64,000 bases of DNA from the NCBI RefSeq assembly GCF_012985205.1, contig NZ_JABEKS010000003.1, forward strand, positions 1 through 64,000, written 5' to 3'. Positions within the stretch are counted from its first letter, which is position 1. The number at the start of each line of letters is the position of its first letter. The position numbers and the translations under genes are program-made. The notes under the pieces were generated by a model that worked only from the letters and a program-made list of their open reading frames with translations, was not told where the DNA came from and searched no databases. This document shows positions 47,562 through 57,083 of this stretch, in pieces. Origin of the DNA: Planctomonas sp. JC2975 (lineage in GTDB: Bacteria > Actinomycetota > Actinomycetes > Actinomycetales > Microbacteriaceae).

Positions 47562-48635
47562 TCACCAACGGTTGTGCACGTCCTCCGCCCAGCCGAGGAG
47601 GCCGTCGATGGACTGCTTGCCGCCGTCGTCCCTGGCGATCCAGCCGGTGTAGTGGCCGAAGCACTGGTGCGTGTTCGAGGCGATGAGACCGAGCTGCGTC
47701 GCCGATTGCTTGAGATGGAACGGGGTGAATGCAGCATCCACCCGTTCCCCACGGATGCGCCACGGCCGCATCCAGTCGTCCGTCGAGTACTCCCAGACCA
47801 GTTCCTCACTGAGCTTGTGCACGCGCCCGTCGACGGTGATCGCGTTCTCGGTCGATCCCGTGCCGTCCGTCCACTTCGCGCCGAGCTGCACGCCGATCCG
47901 TCGGCGTTCGGATCCCCCTCCCACGTACCCTGATGCCGCGCCCCAGTTCCATGCGACGCTGTACGGCCAGCGTCCGCGACCGTGATCCAGCACTGCCCAG
48001 GACTCGCCTGCCGGCACCGCATGGTCGACGCCGTCGACGGTGATCGTGCCGATCGCGGGACGGTCGACGTCCTTCACGGTGTACTGGAACAGTCGCTTGC
48101 TCCACGGCACGACGACGGCCATGGCCTCGTGATCCGCCAGCGTGCGGCCGTCCGGTCGAGTGGCGACCACATCGATGGACACCCGAGGAGCGGATGCCGT
48201 CAGTCGCGTTCCGCCTTCCACTTCGCGGATGTCGATCACCAGGTCGCCGCCGCGCACCTTCGCCACGGCACGGGCGGGGCCGAGGCCGAGGGTTCCGGGA
48301 AGCTCGGCTCGCCGTGCGAACGGCACGACGGCGTTGATCGGGATCGACTCTCCGGTCGTGCGATCGAAGACCCACAATTCGTGCACACCTGCGTAGTCGA
48401 TGGCCGACACGGTGAGGGCGACCAGGTGCGTCGGCGTCGTGATCCCCCAATACTCCCAGCGCTTGTTGCGGCCCCAAGCGTAAGCGCCGCGTCCGATGCG
48501 ATCGGTGTTCAGGAGGGGAATGCGGGACCAGCCGACGGCATCCGGATTCAGGCGACCGTTCGCGAGACAGAGGTCGGTCGCTGCAGTCAGCTCCCGCTCC
48601 GGCACGGACGTCGAGCGAACGGATTCGGGTGGCAC
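47562..48635 (-). CDS. DUF2804 protein
   Basis: A 357-residue protein starting at GTG 48635, 6 bases after AAGGAGA. It has the DUF2804 layout: KRWEYWGITTPTHLVALTVS, DHGRGRWPYSVAWNWGAAS, GVQLGAKWTDGTGSTENAI and WRIRGERVDAAFTPF. It is beta-rich, similar to lipocalin-like or carotenoid-hydratase-type folds. The function is unknown. It lies upstream of menG on the same strand, 122 bp away, and is divergent from menF. Confidence 0.85.
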   Translation of the reverse strand: MPPESVRSTSVPERELTAATDLCLANGRLNPDAVGWSRIPLLNTDRIGRGAYAWGRNKRWEYWGITTPTHLVALTVSAIDYAGVHELWVFDRTTGESIPINAVVPFARRAELPGTLGLGPARAVAKVRGGDLVIDIREVEGGTRLTASAPRVSIDVVATRPDGRTLADHEAMAVVVPWSKRLFQYTVKDVDRPAIGTITVDGVDHAVPAGESWAVLDHGRGRWPYSVAWNWGAASGYVGGGSERRRIGVQLGAKWTDGTGSTENAITVDGRVHKLSEELVWEYSTDDWMRPWRIRGERVDAAFTPFHLKQSATQLGLIASNTHQCFGHYTGWIARDDGGKQSIDGLLGWAEDVHNRW

Positions 48636-48774
48636 AGGACTCTCCTTCGAGTCGCGGTTCGGGTGTGCACACCTTACCCGTGGCGCCGCGCACGGCCCGG
48701 GGACCTCCTGTGCGGTGAGCCGACGCCCAGTGTGCGGTAAGGCCGTGCCCAGGGCACGGTCGTACGCTTGAGAC

Positions 48775-50022
48775 GTGACCGTAACCGCGACCCGAGTACA
48801 GGCGTTGACGGTCGAGACCACCCCCCTCGACGACGTCCGACACATCCTCCCCTTCACCGATGCGCACACCCCTCTTGTGTGGCTGCGCAAGGGAGAAGGC
48901 ATCGCAGGCGTCGGTGAGGCGCTGCGGCTCGAGTTCCGCGGGCCGGGACGCATCGCGCAGGCATCCGCAGCATGGAAGCAGCTCGCAGCCGCGTCGACCG
49001 TCTCCGATCCGGTACGGATGCCGGGCACCGGCCTCGTCGCATTCGGCACGTTCGCGTTCGACGACGAGAGCGCAGCCACCAGCGTGCTGATCGTGCCGGA
49101 TGTCGTGATCGGACGCCGGGCCGGACGTTCCTGGATCACCCGCATTAGACCCTCTGACTCGCACGTGCTGCCCGGCGTGCCGCATCCGGAGCCGTTCGGC
49201 GCCGAATACCGGCTCACGATGCTGCCGGGTGCGTTGACCCGCGAGGCGTACAAGCGTGCGGTCGCCGTGGCCGTCGAGCGCATTCGGAGCGACGACCTCG
49301 AGAAGGTCGTTCTGGCGCGCGACCTGCGTGCTCACCTGCCCGTCGAATCCGACGTGCGTCGCGCGCTCGTCGAACTCGCTCTCGGATATCCGGAGTGCTG
49401 GACCTATGCCGTCGACGGCATGCTCGGATCGAGCCCCGAGACGCTTGTACGCGTGCACAACGGAACCCTGGATGCTCGCGTGCTTGCCGGCACCAGCGAA
49501 CGTGGAAGGGACGCGGCATCCGATCGCGAATCCGCGGACGGACTGCTCGCCAGCAGCAAGGATCTGGAAGAGCACGCCGTCGCCGTGCGCAGCGTGCTTT
49601 CCGCGCTGACGCCGCACACCTCGGCCCTCGAGTCGAGCCAGAGCCCCTTCACGCTCAAGCTCCCGAACCTCTGGCACCTCGCAACGGATGTGTCTGGCAC
49701 GCTCGGCGACGGATCCGGATCCCTCGACCTCGTCGCAGCCCTTCATCCGACGGCCGCCGTTGCCGGAACACCGACGGATGCCGCCCTGCAGCTCATCCGC
49801 GAGCTCGAGCCCTTCGACCGCGAGCGCTACGCCGGCCCTGTCGGCTGGATCGGAGCTGACGGCGACGGCGAGTGGGCGATCGCGCTTCGAGGTGCCCAGG
49901 TGAAGGCATCCGGAGACATCACCGCGTACGCCGGATGCGGAATCATGGGCGACTCCGTTCCCGAGCGGGAGCTGGCGGAGACGAAGATGAAGTTCCGGCC
50001 TATCACCGAAGCGTTCGGATAG
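48775..50022 (+). CDS. menF: Isochorismate synthase
   Basis: A 415-residue chorismate-utilising enzyme that makes isochorismate, the first committed step of menaquinone (or siderophore) synthesis. C-terminal signatures: LEKVVLARDLRAHL, SPETLVRV, ERGRDAASDRESADGLLAS, HPTAAVAGTP and ELAETKMKFRPI. The N-terminal half is less conserved. GTG start 48775. The menaquinone role is favoured because menD, menA, menE, menB and menC lie within 12 kb and no siderophore genes are present. Confidence 0.93.
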   Translation: MTVTATRVQALTVETTPLDDVRHILPFTDAHTPLVWLRKGEGIAGVGEALRLEFRGPGRIAQASAAWKQLAAASTVSDPVRMPGTGLVAFGTFAFDDESAATSVLIVPDVVIGRRAGRSWITRIRPSDSHVLPGVPHPEPFGAEYRLTMLPGALTREAYKRAVAVAVERIRSDDLEKVVLARDLRAHLPVESDVRRALVELALGYPECWTYAVDGMLGSSPETLVRVHNGTLDARVLAGTSERGRDAASDRESADGLLASSKDLEEHAVAVRSVLSALTPHTSALESSQSPFTLKLPNLWHLATDVSGTLGDGSGSLDLVAALHPTAAVAGTPTDAALQLIRELEPFDRERYAGPVGWIGADGDGEWAIALRGAQVKASGDITAYAGCGIMGDSVPERELAETKMKFRPITEAFG

Positions 50023-50072
50023 GCGACGGTTCGACGCCCGCCGACTCGATCGGTTTGACGAGTCCCGGGCTT

Positions 50073-51947
50073 CTAGGGGACGACGATGTTGAACGCCGGA
50101 TCGCCCTGCGTGAGCACGGACGTGAGCGCGGTGAGCACACGGGCATCGCCTGAGATCGTGACCCCGGGGCTCTGCTGGTCGCCACCGACGAGCGCGAGCA
50201 GCCTCGGCTTGGTCAGTTCGAGTGTGACTCCCGCCGTCGATGGATCTGCCGCTGTCTCGAGGTAGACGAGGACGCCGTTGTGCAGGGTCACCCGGAAGTT
50301 TCGCGACTCGTCGGTGAGTGTGATGTCGAGGACGAGATCGAGATCCCATGCCGTCGGGCCGTGCACCGAGATGGCGATCGAGTCGAGCAGCTGCTCCGGA
50401 GTGAGCTGCGCCAGGATCTCCGGCGGGTTCGTCCGGGTCGGCGTGCCGAAGTTCCCTTCACGCAGTTCAGTCGCGCCCGACAGGAAGAAGTTGCGCCACG
50501 TGCCGTTCTCCGCGCCGTAGGCAAGCTGTTCCAGGGTGTCCGCGTACAGCGTCCGTGCAGCAGAGTTCTCCGTGTCGGCGAACACGGCGTGGTCGAGCAG
50601 CGTCGCCGCCCAGCGGAAGTCGCCTGAGTCGTACGCCGCCTGCGCGAGCTCGACGACGCGATCCACGCCGCCGATCGCAGCAACGTACCGTTCCGCCAGC
50701 GCCTTCGGCGGGTGCGGCCAGAGCCTGGCGGGGTTGCCGTCGAACCATCCCATGTATCGCTGGTAGATGGCCTTCACGTTGTGGCTCACACTGCCGTAGT
50801 ATCCACGCGCGTGCCAGGCGTTCTCGAGTGCGGGCGGCAGCGTGATCTCCTCGGCGATCTCGGCTCCGGTCATGCCCTGGTTGAGCATCCGCAGCGTCTG
50901 GTCGTGCAGGTAGGCGTAGAGATCGCGCTGCAGCCCGAGGAACTCACGGATCTCCGCGTTGCCCCAGGTCGGCCAGTGGTGCGAAGTGAACACCACGTCG
51001 GTGCTGTCTCCAAACCGTGCGATGGCTTCCGTGAGGTACCTCGACCACACGCGCGGGTCGCGCACGAGTGCACCACGGAGGGTGAGCAGGTTGTGCAGCG
51101 TGTGCGTGGCGTTCTCCGCCATGCACAGTGCCCGGTACTTCGGGAACAGGAAATGCATCTCCGCCGGCGCCTCGGTACCTGGCGCCATCTGGAACTCGAT
51201 CTCGAGCCCGTCGACGGTGTGCTTCTCACCGGTCTTCGAGACCTCGATGGTCGGTGGCACGATGCCGGCGTGACCGGTCGAGGTCGTCTGCCCGAGTCCC
51301 GCGCCGACGGCTCCCCTCGGACCACGATCCAGCGCTGCACCGTACATGTAGCCGGCGCGACGTCCCATCGCCGTGCCCGCGTAGACGTTCTCTGCCACGG
51401 CCTCGGCGACCGTGTGCTCCGGCGCGATCACCTGAACGGAGCCGGACGCGAGCTCGTCCTTGGTGATGATTCCGAGCACACCGCCAAAATGGTCGATGTG
51501 GCTGTGCGTGAAGATGACGGCCCTCACAGGGCGGTCTCCGCGGTGCTCTCGATAGAGAGCCAGCGCAGCGGCCGCCGTCTCCTTCGAGATCAGTGGATCG
51601 ATGACGATCACCCCGTTGTCCGTCTCGACGAAGCTCACGTTCGAGAGGTCCAGTCCACGCACCTGATAGATGCCAGGGACAACCTCGAACAGGCCGTGCT
51701 TCGCGACCAGCGACGACTGCCGCCACAGACTCGGATTCACCGTCTCGGGACCGTCACCCTGCAGGAAGTCGTAGCTGTCGGCATCCCACACGACCGTGCC
51801 GTCGTCGTCCTTCACAACAGCCGGGCTCAGCGTGCCGAGGAAGCCACGGTTGACGGCCTCGAAATCCCTGGTGTCCGCGAAGGGCAGCGCGTCGCGCAAA
51901 GATGCCTGCTGCCTGCGGATCGCTTCTGTCGTGTCGTTCTGTTGCAT
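50073..51947 (-). CDS. Alkylsulfatase (SdsA1/BDS1 type, metallo-beta-lactamase fold)
   Basis: A 624-residue type III alkylsulfatase. The metal site is FTHSHIDHFGGVLG (HxHxDH) and the middle has HWPTWGNAEIREFLGLQRDL with FPKYRALCMAENATHTLHNL. The C-terminal SCP2-like domain (LRALVGGDQQSP region, about 500-624) serves as a hydrophobic substrate binder. It cleaves alkyl sulfates such as SDS to alcohol and sulfate. No signal peptide is visible. It is a single gene converging on menF. Confidence 0.92.
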   Translation of the reverse strand: MQQNDTTEAIRRQQASLRDALPFADTRDFEAVNRGFLGTLSPAVVKDDDGTVVWDADSYDFLQGDGPETVNPSLWRQSSLVAKHGLFEVVPGIYQVRGLDLSNVSFVETDNGVIVIDPLISKETAAAALALYREHRGDRPVRAVIFTHSHIDHFGGVLGIITKDELASGSVQVIAPEHTVAEAVAENVYAGTAMGRRAGYMYGAALDRGPRGAVGAGLGQTTSTGHAGIVPPTIEVSKTGEKHTVDGLEIEFQMAPGTEAPAEMHFLFPKYRALCMAENATHTLHNLLTLRGALVRDPRVWSRYLTEAIARFGDSTDVVFTSHHWPTWGNAEIREFLGLQRDLYAYLHDQTLRMLNQGMTGAEIAEEITLPPALENAWHARGYYGSVSHNVKAIYQRYMGWFDGNPARLWPHPPKALAERYVAAIGGVDRVVELAQAAYDSGDFRWAATLLDHAVFADTENSAARTLYADTLEQLAYGAENGTWRNFFLSGATELREGNFGTPTRTNPPEILAQLTPEQLLDSIAISVHGPTAWDLDLVLDITLTDESRNFRVTLHNGVLVYLETAADPSTAGVTLELTKPRLLALVGGDQQSPGVTISGDARVLTALTSVLTQGDPAFNIVVP

Positions 51948-52215
51948 GGTTCCTGCCTCCTATGGCGCCGCCGATGATCGCGTGATCCAGCCGAGCGGGT
52001 AGCCGGACCGCACGCGAGAGCGTTCATCCAGCTTCACGCTCAACGCCATGGCTCGCCGGGCCGCGGCGAGCCTTTCACCCTGCGCGGAGGATGTGGCGCA
52101 CGGGTGACGGGCGAGATCCGCCATTGCTCGAGCTGGTATCGACAACCCGAACAGGCGGCCGGGTTCGATGACGCTAAGCGGCGGCTGGTTTCGACGAGCT
52201 CGAGCAGCGGTTGGG

Positions 52216-53091
52216 TCAGCGGACGGTGAGACTCCGCAGCCGCTCCCGCTGCGCGTCCACATCGAAGCGCGGGGGTGGCCAGCCCAGCTCCATGTCCTGC
52301 AGCGCCTCGATGAGCAGCTGCTGAACGGCCAGCCGTGCGTACCACTTGTGGTCCGCTGGAACCACGTGCCAGGGGGCGTAGTCGGTCGACGTTCGGGTGA
52401 TCGCGATCTGATACGCCTGCCGGTACTCCGGCCAGAGCTCCCGCTCGTCGAGGTCGGCGGGATTGAACTTCCAGTACTTGTCCGGCCGGTCCAGCCGGTG
52501 CAGCAACCGGCGCTCCTGCTCATCGAATCCGACGTGCAGCATCACCTTGACGATCCGTGTGCCGCCATCGACGAGCTCACGTTCGAACTCGTCGATGGCG
52601 GCGTAGCGACGTTCGATCTCTTCGGGCGATGCGAGGGCGCGCACGCGTCCGATGAGCACGTCCTCATAGTGCGAACGATCGAAGACGCCGATGATCCCGG
52701 GGCGGGGAACGTGCGGACGCACTCGCCACAGGAAGTCGTGCGCCAGCTCCTCACGCGTGGGCTTCTTGAACGCGGTGTAGTGCACGCCTTGCGGATTCAC
52801 GGCGCCGACCACGTGTCCGACGATGCCGCCCTTGCCCGCCGTGTCCATGCCCTGCAGCACCAACAGCACGGCACGGTCGTCGCCATCGATGCCCGCCGCG
52901 TACAGCCGCTCCTGAAGTTCGGCGAGCTCCGCGGAAGCCCCGCGCAGCGCCCGCTTGCCCGACTTGCGGGATCCGTCGAAGCCGGGGCGCGCATCCGACG
53001 GCAAGGCCGACAGGTCGAAACGGGGTCGGGCGACGAGCCGGACACCTGGATCCACGATCCAGTGACGGGAGTTCAAGTCTTCGTTCGCCAC
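52216..53091 (-). CDS. ppk2: Polyphosphate kinase 2 family protein
   Basis: A 291-residue P-loop kinase. Walker A LQGMDTAGKGG, lid FKKPTREELAHDFLWRVRPH, Walker B-like GVFDRSHYEDVLIGR and DKYWKFNPADLDEREL. PPK2 enzymes phosphorylate nucleoside mono- or diphosphates with polyphosphate. The single-domain form is probably class III or I; class is not set by sequence reading alone. It is 35 bp downstream of menD on the same strand. Confidence 0.92.
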   Translation of the reverse strand: MANEDLNSRHWIVDPGVRLVARPRFDLSALPSDARPGFDGSRKSGKRALRGASAELAELQERLYAAGIDGDDRAVLLVLQGMDTAGKGGIVGHVVGAVNPQGVHYTAFKKPTREELAHDFLWRVRPHVPRPGIIGVFDRSHYEDVLIGRVRALASPEEIERRYAAIDEFERELVDGGTRIVKVMLHVGFDEQERRLLHRLDRPDKYWKFNPADLDERELWPEYRQAYQIAITRTSTDYAPWHVVPADHKWYARLAVQQLLIEALQDMELGWPPPRFDVDAQRERLRSLTVR

Positions 53092-53126
53092 GATCCTCCT
53101 CTGCGCGCCCTAGCACTCCACCCTTG

Positions 53127-54971
53127 TCACCTGGGCAGCGGCACTTCGAGGATGCTCGTTCCCGCCGGCGGTGCAGACAGCGCCTGGTCCAGTTCGCCGC
53201 GCGTCCCCGCCCGGCGGTAGCTCCAACCATAGGCCTCGGCGAGCGCCTCGAGCTCGACGTGCTGCGGTGTCGTGAGCACACGGCGGAGAGCCGAGGGCGG
53301 CGCTGTCCTCGCGACCTCAAGCGAGTCGAAAATGGTTCCGCCGCCGTCGTTGCCGACCACGACTTGCACGGTCGGTCGCCGCTCGCCCTCGCCGAAGAGC
53401 AGCGAGCCCACGTCGTGCAGCAGAGCAAGGTCGCCGAGTAGCACACGCATCGTTCCCGACGGCGCCTCCGACTCGGCGGGCTGGGCGGCCAGCGCGATCC
53501 CGATCGCTGTGCCGATCGTGCCGTCGATGCCCGCGAGCCCGCGGTTGGAGTGCACGCGGATCTTCTTGCCGGGCACGACGGAGTCGAGGTCGCGGATCAG
53601 GCGGGACGCGCCCAGCACGAGCCGGTCGTGCGGCCAGGTGAAGCGCCAGAGCGCCTCGGCGAGCATGCGCCGCGTGATGGGAGCGCGCACGGCGGCGAAC
53701 TCCGTCTTCGCGAACGCGAGTCGCTGCTCGGGCGAGTGCGACCGACCAGCCTCGACATCGGGCGCGACGTGGTCAGCGGATGCCCGCGCATCCTCATCGA
53801 GGAGTGCTCGGCTCCCGAAGACCCAGCGTCCGACCCACGCCCTGGCGTCTCTGTCGAGCGGGTCGACATGCGCCGCATCGACGGATCCCACGATCCGAGC
53901 GGATCGCGCAGGGTCGTATACGTCGTCACCGATCGGCGCGACGACGACGACCTCGACATCCGGCCGTTTCAGCAGCGCCGGGACCTCGCGGCTGAGCGTC
54001 GGATGCCCGAACACGACGGCGCGCTGGATTGCATCGCCGAAGTCTTCCTCGTGCAGGAGGTCGCGGTAGCGCACGACGAGATTGGGCCCGAATCGGGCGC
54101 CGCTCGACGCCTCGGCCAGCAGCGGCCAACCGCCGTCGCGCGCAAGCTGCTCCGCCTCGGGTCCTGCCGCATTACCAGCGATCACGACGGTGCGAACGCC
54201 GGGTGACAGCGAGAGATGCCGGCGGTCCAATGGGACGGACGACGCCCCGTCCGACCGCGTCTCAGCAACGCCGGCGAGCCCGGGCTGCGCCGTGCCCGGC
54301 TCCGTGGGGCCGGGTCGCCCTTCGACGTGCCTCGCCGGCTCTGGCGGCTCGGTGGATGCATGGCCGAACACGCCGGAGAGGTCGGGCACCGCGACGGACA
54401 GGGGTTCACGGAAGGCGAGGTTGAGGTGCACAGGGCCGGACTCGTCGACGGCAGCGGACCACGCCTGCGCGGCGAGGCCGGCGTAGGCATCCGCTTCGCC
54501 CTCGGCACCGGTCGGTGCGTCGACGTCGAGCGCTCTGCGCACCGCACCTCCGTACATGCCGGCCTGGACGGTGGTCTGGTTGGAGCGGATGCCGCGCAGC
54601 TCGCTCGGCCGGTCCGCCGTGAGCACGAGCATGGGCAGGTTGGAATGGTGTGCTTCGAGCACGGCGGGGAGCAGGTTCGCCGTCGCCGTGCCGCTCGTCG
54701 TCACGATGGCCGCTGGGCGACCGGATTCCGCCGCGAGCCCGAGCGCGAGGAAGCCGGCGACGCGCTCATCCAGGCGCACGTGGAGTTCGATCGCGCCGAT
54801 CCGTTCGAGTTCGGCGGCGACGAGAGCCAGAGCCTGGGATCGGGATCCGGGAGCCAGCACGACGTGTCGAAGACCGGCATCGACGAGACGAGTGAGCAGA
54901 GAGACGGCGGCGTCGGTCGCGGGATTGCCGGTCTGGATGGGTACCGCGCGCTGCTGGGCGGGCTCAGGCAT
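53127..54971 (-). CDS. menD: SEPHCHC synthase (menaquinone)
   Basis: A 614-residue ThDP enzyme that joins isochorismate and 2-oxoglutarate to give SEPHCHC. Features: HVVLAPGSRSQALALVAAEL, the ThDP Glu region LGLAAESGRPAAIVTTSGTA, LVLTADRPSELRGIRSNQTT, and the C-terminal ThDP site GLAGIDGTIGTAIGIAL with LLGDLALLHDVGSLLFG and VVGNDGGGTIFD. Intact. It overlaps the upstream PLDc_N gene by 8 bp, so it is coupled. Confidence 0.95.
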   Translation of the reverse strand: MPEPAQQRAVPIQTGNPATDAAVSLLTRLVDAGLRHVVLAPGSRSQALALVAAELERIGAIELHVRLDERVAGFLALGLAAESGRPAAIVTTSGTATANLLPAVLEAHHSNLPMLVLTADRPSELRGIRSNQTTVQAGMYGGAVRRALDVDAPTGAEGEADAYAGLAAQAWSAAVDESGPVHLNLAFREPLSVAVPDLSGVFGHASTEPPEPARHVEGRPGPTEPGTAQPGLAGVAETRSDGASSVPLDRRHLSLSPGVRTVVIAGNAAGPEAEQLARDGGWPLLAEASSGARFGPNLVVRYRDLLHEEDFGDAIQRAVVFGHPTLSREVPALLKRPDVEVVVVAPIGDDVYDPARSARIVGSVDAAHVDPLDRDARAWVGRWVFGSRALLDEDARASADHVAPDVEAGRSHSPEQRLAFAKTEFAAVRAPITRRMLAEALWRFTWPHDRLVLGASRLIRDLDSVVPGKKIRVHSNRGLAGIDGTIGTAIGIALAAQPAESEAPSGTMRVLLGDLALLHDVGSLLFGEGERRPTVQVVVGNDGGGTIFDSLEVARTAPPSALRRVLTTPQHVELEALAEAYGWSYRRAGTRGELDQALSAPPAGTSILEVPLPR

Positions 54972-55323
54972 CCCGGCGGCCGTCGGAGTCGCCTGGGCGC
55001 TTCTTCGTGTCGTCGAGGTCGGCGAGCTCCTGCTCGAGCCGACGGATGCGCTCCTGGTCGCGCCTGTCGCGTTCCAGGTTGCGCAGGAAGTCGGGATCGT
55101 CGTCGGGGGCGACGATCCGGCGACCGGATGCGGTGCCCCTGCGAGGCCGTCCGATGGCGAACCACAGGATGCCGCCGATCAACGGGAACACGATGACGAT
55201 CGGGATCCACGCCGCCTTCGGCAGTCCGCGCACGCGCTCGCGCTCCGCCAGCGCGCAATCCACGATCGAGAAGATGTAGAAGAGCGCGGCGATGACTCCG
55301 ACGATGAGCCACACGCGAATCAT
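54964..55323 (-). CDS. PLDc_N-domain membrane protein
   Basis: A 119-residue protein with two membrane segments (VWLIVGVIAALFYIFSIVDC and IPIVIVFPLIGGILWFAIG), the small domain often found before phospholipase D proteins. A C-terminal charged coiled coil follows (RNLERDRRDQERIRRLEQEL). Its stop lies 8 bp inside menD. It is conserved next to menaquinone genes in related actinobacteria as far as I recall; the function is unknown. Confidence 0.85.
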   Translation of the reverse strand: MIRVWLIVGVIAALFYIFSIVDCALAERERVRGLPKAAWIPIVIVFPLIGGILWFAIGRPRRGTASGRRIVAPDDDPDFLRNLERDRRDQERIRRLEQELADLDDTKKRPGDSDGRRDA

Positions 55324-55503
55324 GTGGCCATATTAACCCGGCTGCACCGGGTGGGTTCCTGTGAGGTGCCGCCGAGACCTCCGTGCAAAGGGTGTCGGCG
55401 CCCGCCCGCCCGCGTCGCACGGGCACTTTCTCGCTCGCGAGATCGACGAGACTGCGTGATCCTCACAGCGCCCTCACCGCGTCAGCGTCCCTACACTTGA
55501 ACG

Positions 55504-55800
55504 GTGAAACGCATTCCGGCTTGGCTCACCTACACCGTGTTGCGGCTGCTCTTCATCGCCGTTCCGCTGGTGGTGCTGCTGATCGTGCTGCCGTCGGATC
55601 TGTGGATCGTCTCGGCCGTGGCATCCGTCGTCATCGGGTTCTGCCTGTCGTACCTGTTCCTGCGCGGACCGCGCCAGGGCGTCGCCGATCAGCTGGCCGC
55701 AGCGCGCAGGCGGGAGCGCACCGAGGCGAAGCCGACTGTCGACGACGAGGTCGAGGACGCGGCTGTCGACGCCGCCGACCACACCCGCAAGACGAACTAG
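55504..55800 (+). CDS. DUF4229 membrane protein
   Basis: A 98-residue protein starting at GTG 55504. Two hydrophobic segments (LRLLFIAVPLVVLLIVLPSD and VSAVASVVIGFCLSYLFL) are followed by RGPRQGVADQLAAARRR and an acidic tail, as in DUF4229, a small actinobacterial family of unknown role. It is divergent from the menD side and converges on menA. Confidence 0.85.
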   Translation: MKRIPAWLTYTVLRLLFIAVPLVVLLIVLPSDLWIVSAVASVVIGFCLSYLFLRGPRQGVADQLAAARRRERTEAKPTVDDEVEDAAVDAADHTRKTN

Positions 55801-56016
55801 CCTGCCGCTTCCGTCGCCCCGTTGGCGCGACGAGGCACCACGTCGCCAACGCTCCACGCTCTACGAGGCGGCGGGTGCGCCACCGAAGGCGACCGCCTTA
55901 CCGGCTGACCGCGGCGCGCCGGGCGGGCGCGCTGGAGCTGGGCATGGAGGCCATTTCCGGACTCCATCGCGACGCTGGCGCTGGCGGCCGTCTCGGCCGT
56001 CAGGTGCGCGCAATCA

Positions 56017-56988
56017 TCACAGCGGGGAGAGAGCCAGGGCCATCCCGAAGAACGCGGCGTAGAGAAGTGCGCTGATCGAGGTGAGCTGCAGCGCGATGAT
56101 CAGCTCCCGAGGCGTGCGAGCGAAGATCGTGATGATGATCGCCGGCAGGGCGGCGATGAGCGTGAAGAATCCGAGCCAGCCGAGCGTGTAGAGCAGGCTG
56201 ACGAGGGCGAGGATCAGGAACGGCACGAGCACGAAGATCGTGTAGAGCACTCGCGCCCACGTGCGTCCCACGAGAACAGCGAGCGTGCGCTTGCCGGCCT
56301 GCCGGTCCGCGTCGATGTCGCGGATGTTGTTGACCATCAGCACGGCGCAGGCGAACAGGCCGACGCCGACAGCCCCGAACCAGGCCACCTGCGACACGTC
56401 CAGAACCTGCACGAACATGGTGCCGGCCGTCGCGACCAGACCGAAGAACACGAAGACGAACACTTCGCCGAGTCCGTAGTACCCGTACGGATGCTTGCCT
56501 CCGGTGTAGAACCACGCCGCGGCGATCGCGACGGCGCCCACGATGAGCAGCCACCACTGCTGCGAGGCGACGACGAGCAGGATCCCCGCCACCGCGCCGA
56601 GGCCGAAGAAGATGAGTGCCATCGCCAGCACACGGTGCGGTTTCGCCTTGCCGGATCCGGTGAGGCGGCTCGGGCCGACACGGTAGGCATCCGTTCCCCG
56701 GATCCCGTCCGAGTAGTCGTTCGCGTAGTTCACGCCGATCTGCAGGCACAGCGCGACGACGAGGCAGAGCAGTGCGCGGATCCAGTGGAACACCTCGGGA
56801 CTGGTCGCGGTGACCGCGGCTCCTGTCCCCGCCAGGACCGGCGCGATCGCGAGCGGAAGCGTCCGCAGACGCGCGCCGCCCACCCAATCGCGGAAGGTCG
56901 CGGGGGCGACTGCCCCGCGTCGACCAGCCGGATGCCCGCCCTTGCGCTTGGACTTGGGCGTCTGTCGATTGCGCGCGCTGCTACTCAC
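56017..56988 (-). CDS. menA: 1,4-dihydroxy-2-naphthoate polyprenyltransferase
   Basis: A 323-residue integral membrane prenyltransferase of the UbiA family. It attaches the polyprenyl chain to DHNA to give demethylmenaquinone. First Asp motif QIGVNYANDYSDGIRGTD, second VNNIRDIDADRQAGKRTLAV, nine hydrophobic segments and a basic N-terminus. Acts before MenG. Monocistronic here. Confidence 0.95.
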   Translation of the reverse strand: MSSSARNRQTPKSKRKGGHPAGRRGAVAPATFRDWVGGARLRTLPLAIAPVLAGTGAAVTATSPEVFHWIRALLCLVVALCLQIGVNYANDYSDGIRGTDAYRVGPSRLTGSGKAKPHRVLAMALIFFGLGAVAGILLVVASQQWWLLIVGAVAIAAAWFYTGGKHPYGYYGLGEVFVFVFFGLVATAGTMFVQVLDVSQVAWFGAVGVGLFACAVLMVNNIRDIDADRQAGKRTLAVLVGRTWARVLYTIFVLVPFLILALVSLLYTLGWLGFFTLIAALPAIIITIFARTPRELIIALQLTSISALLYAAFFGMALALSPL

Positions 56989-57083
56989 AAGGCGGAATGA
57001 TATCGATCACGGTTATGGCCGTCACGCCCGTGGCCCGTCTCGCACGGGACGCACGCGTCTTCGACTGCGTGACGCACGCACGG

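Noticed and set aside
47806-50349. Very long minus-strand frame opposite menF
   Set aside because: Composition is Arg/His/Gly-rich and meaningless; it is a GC-driven shadow of the real genes.
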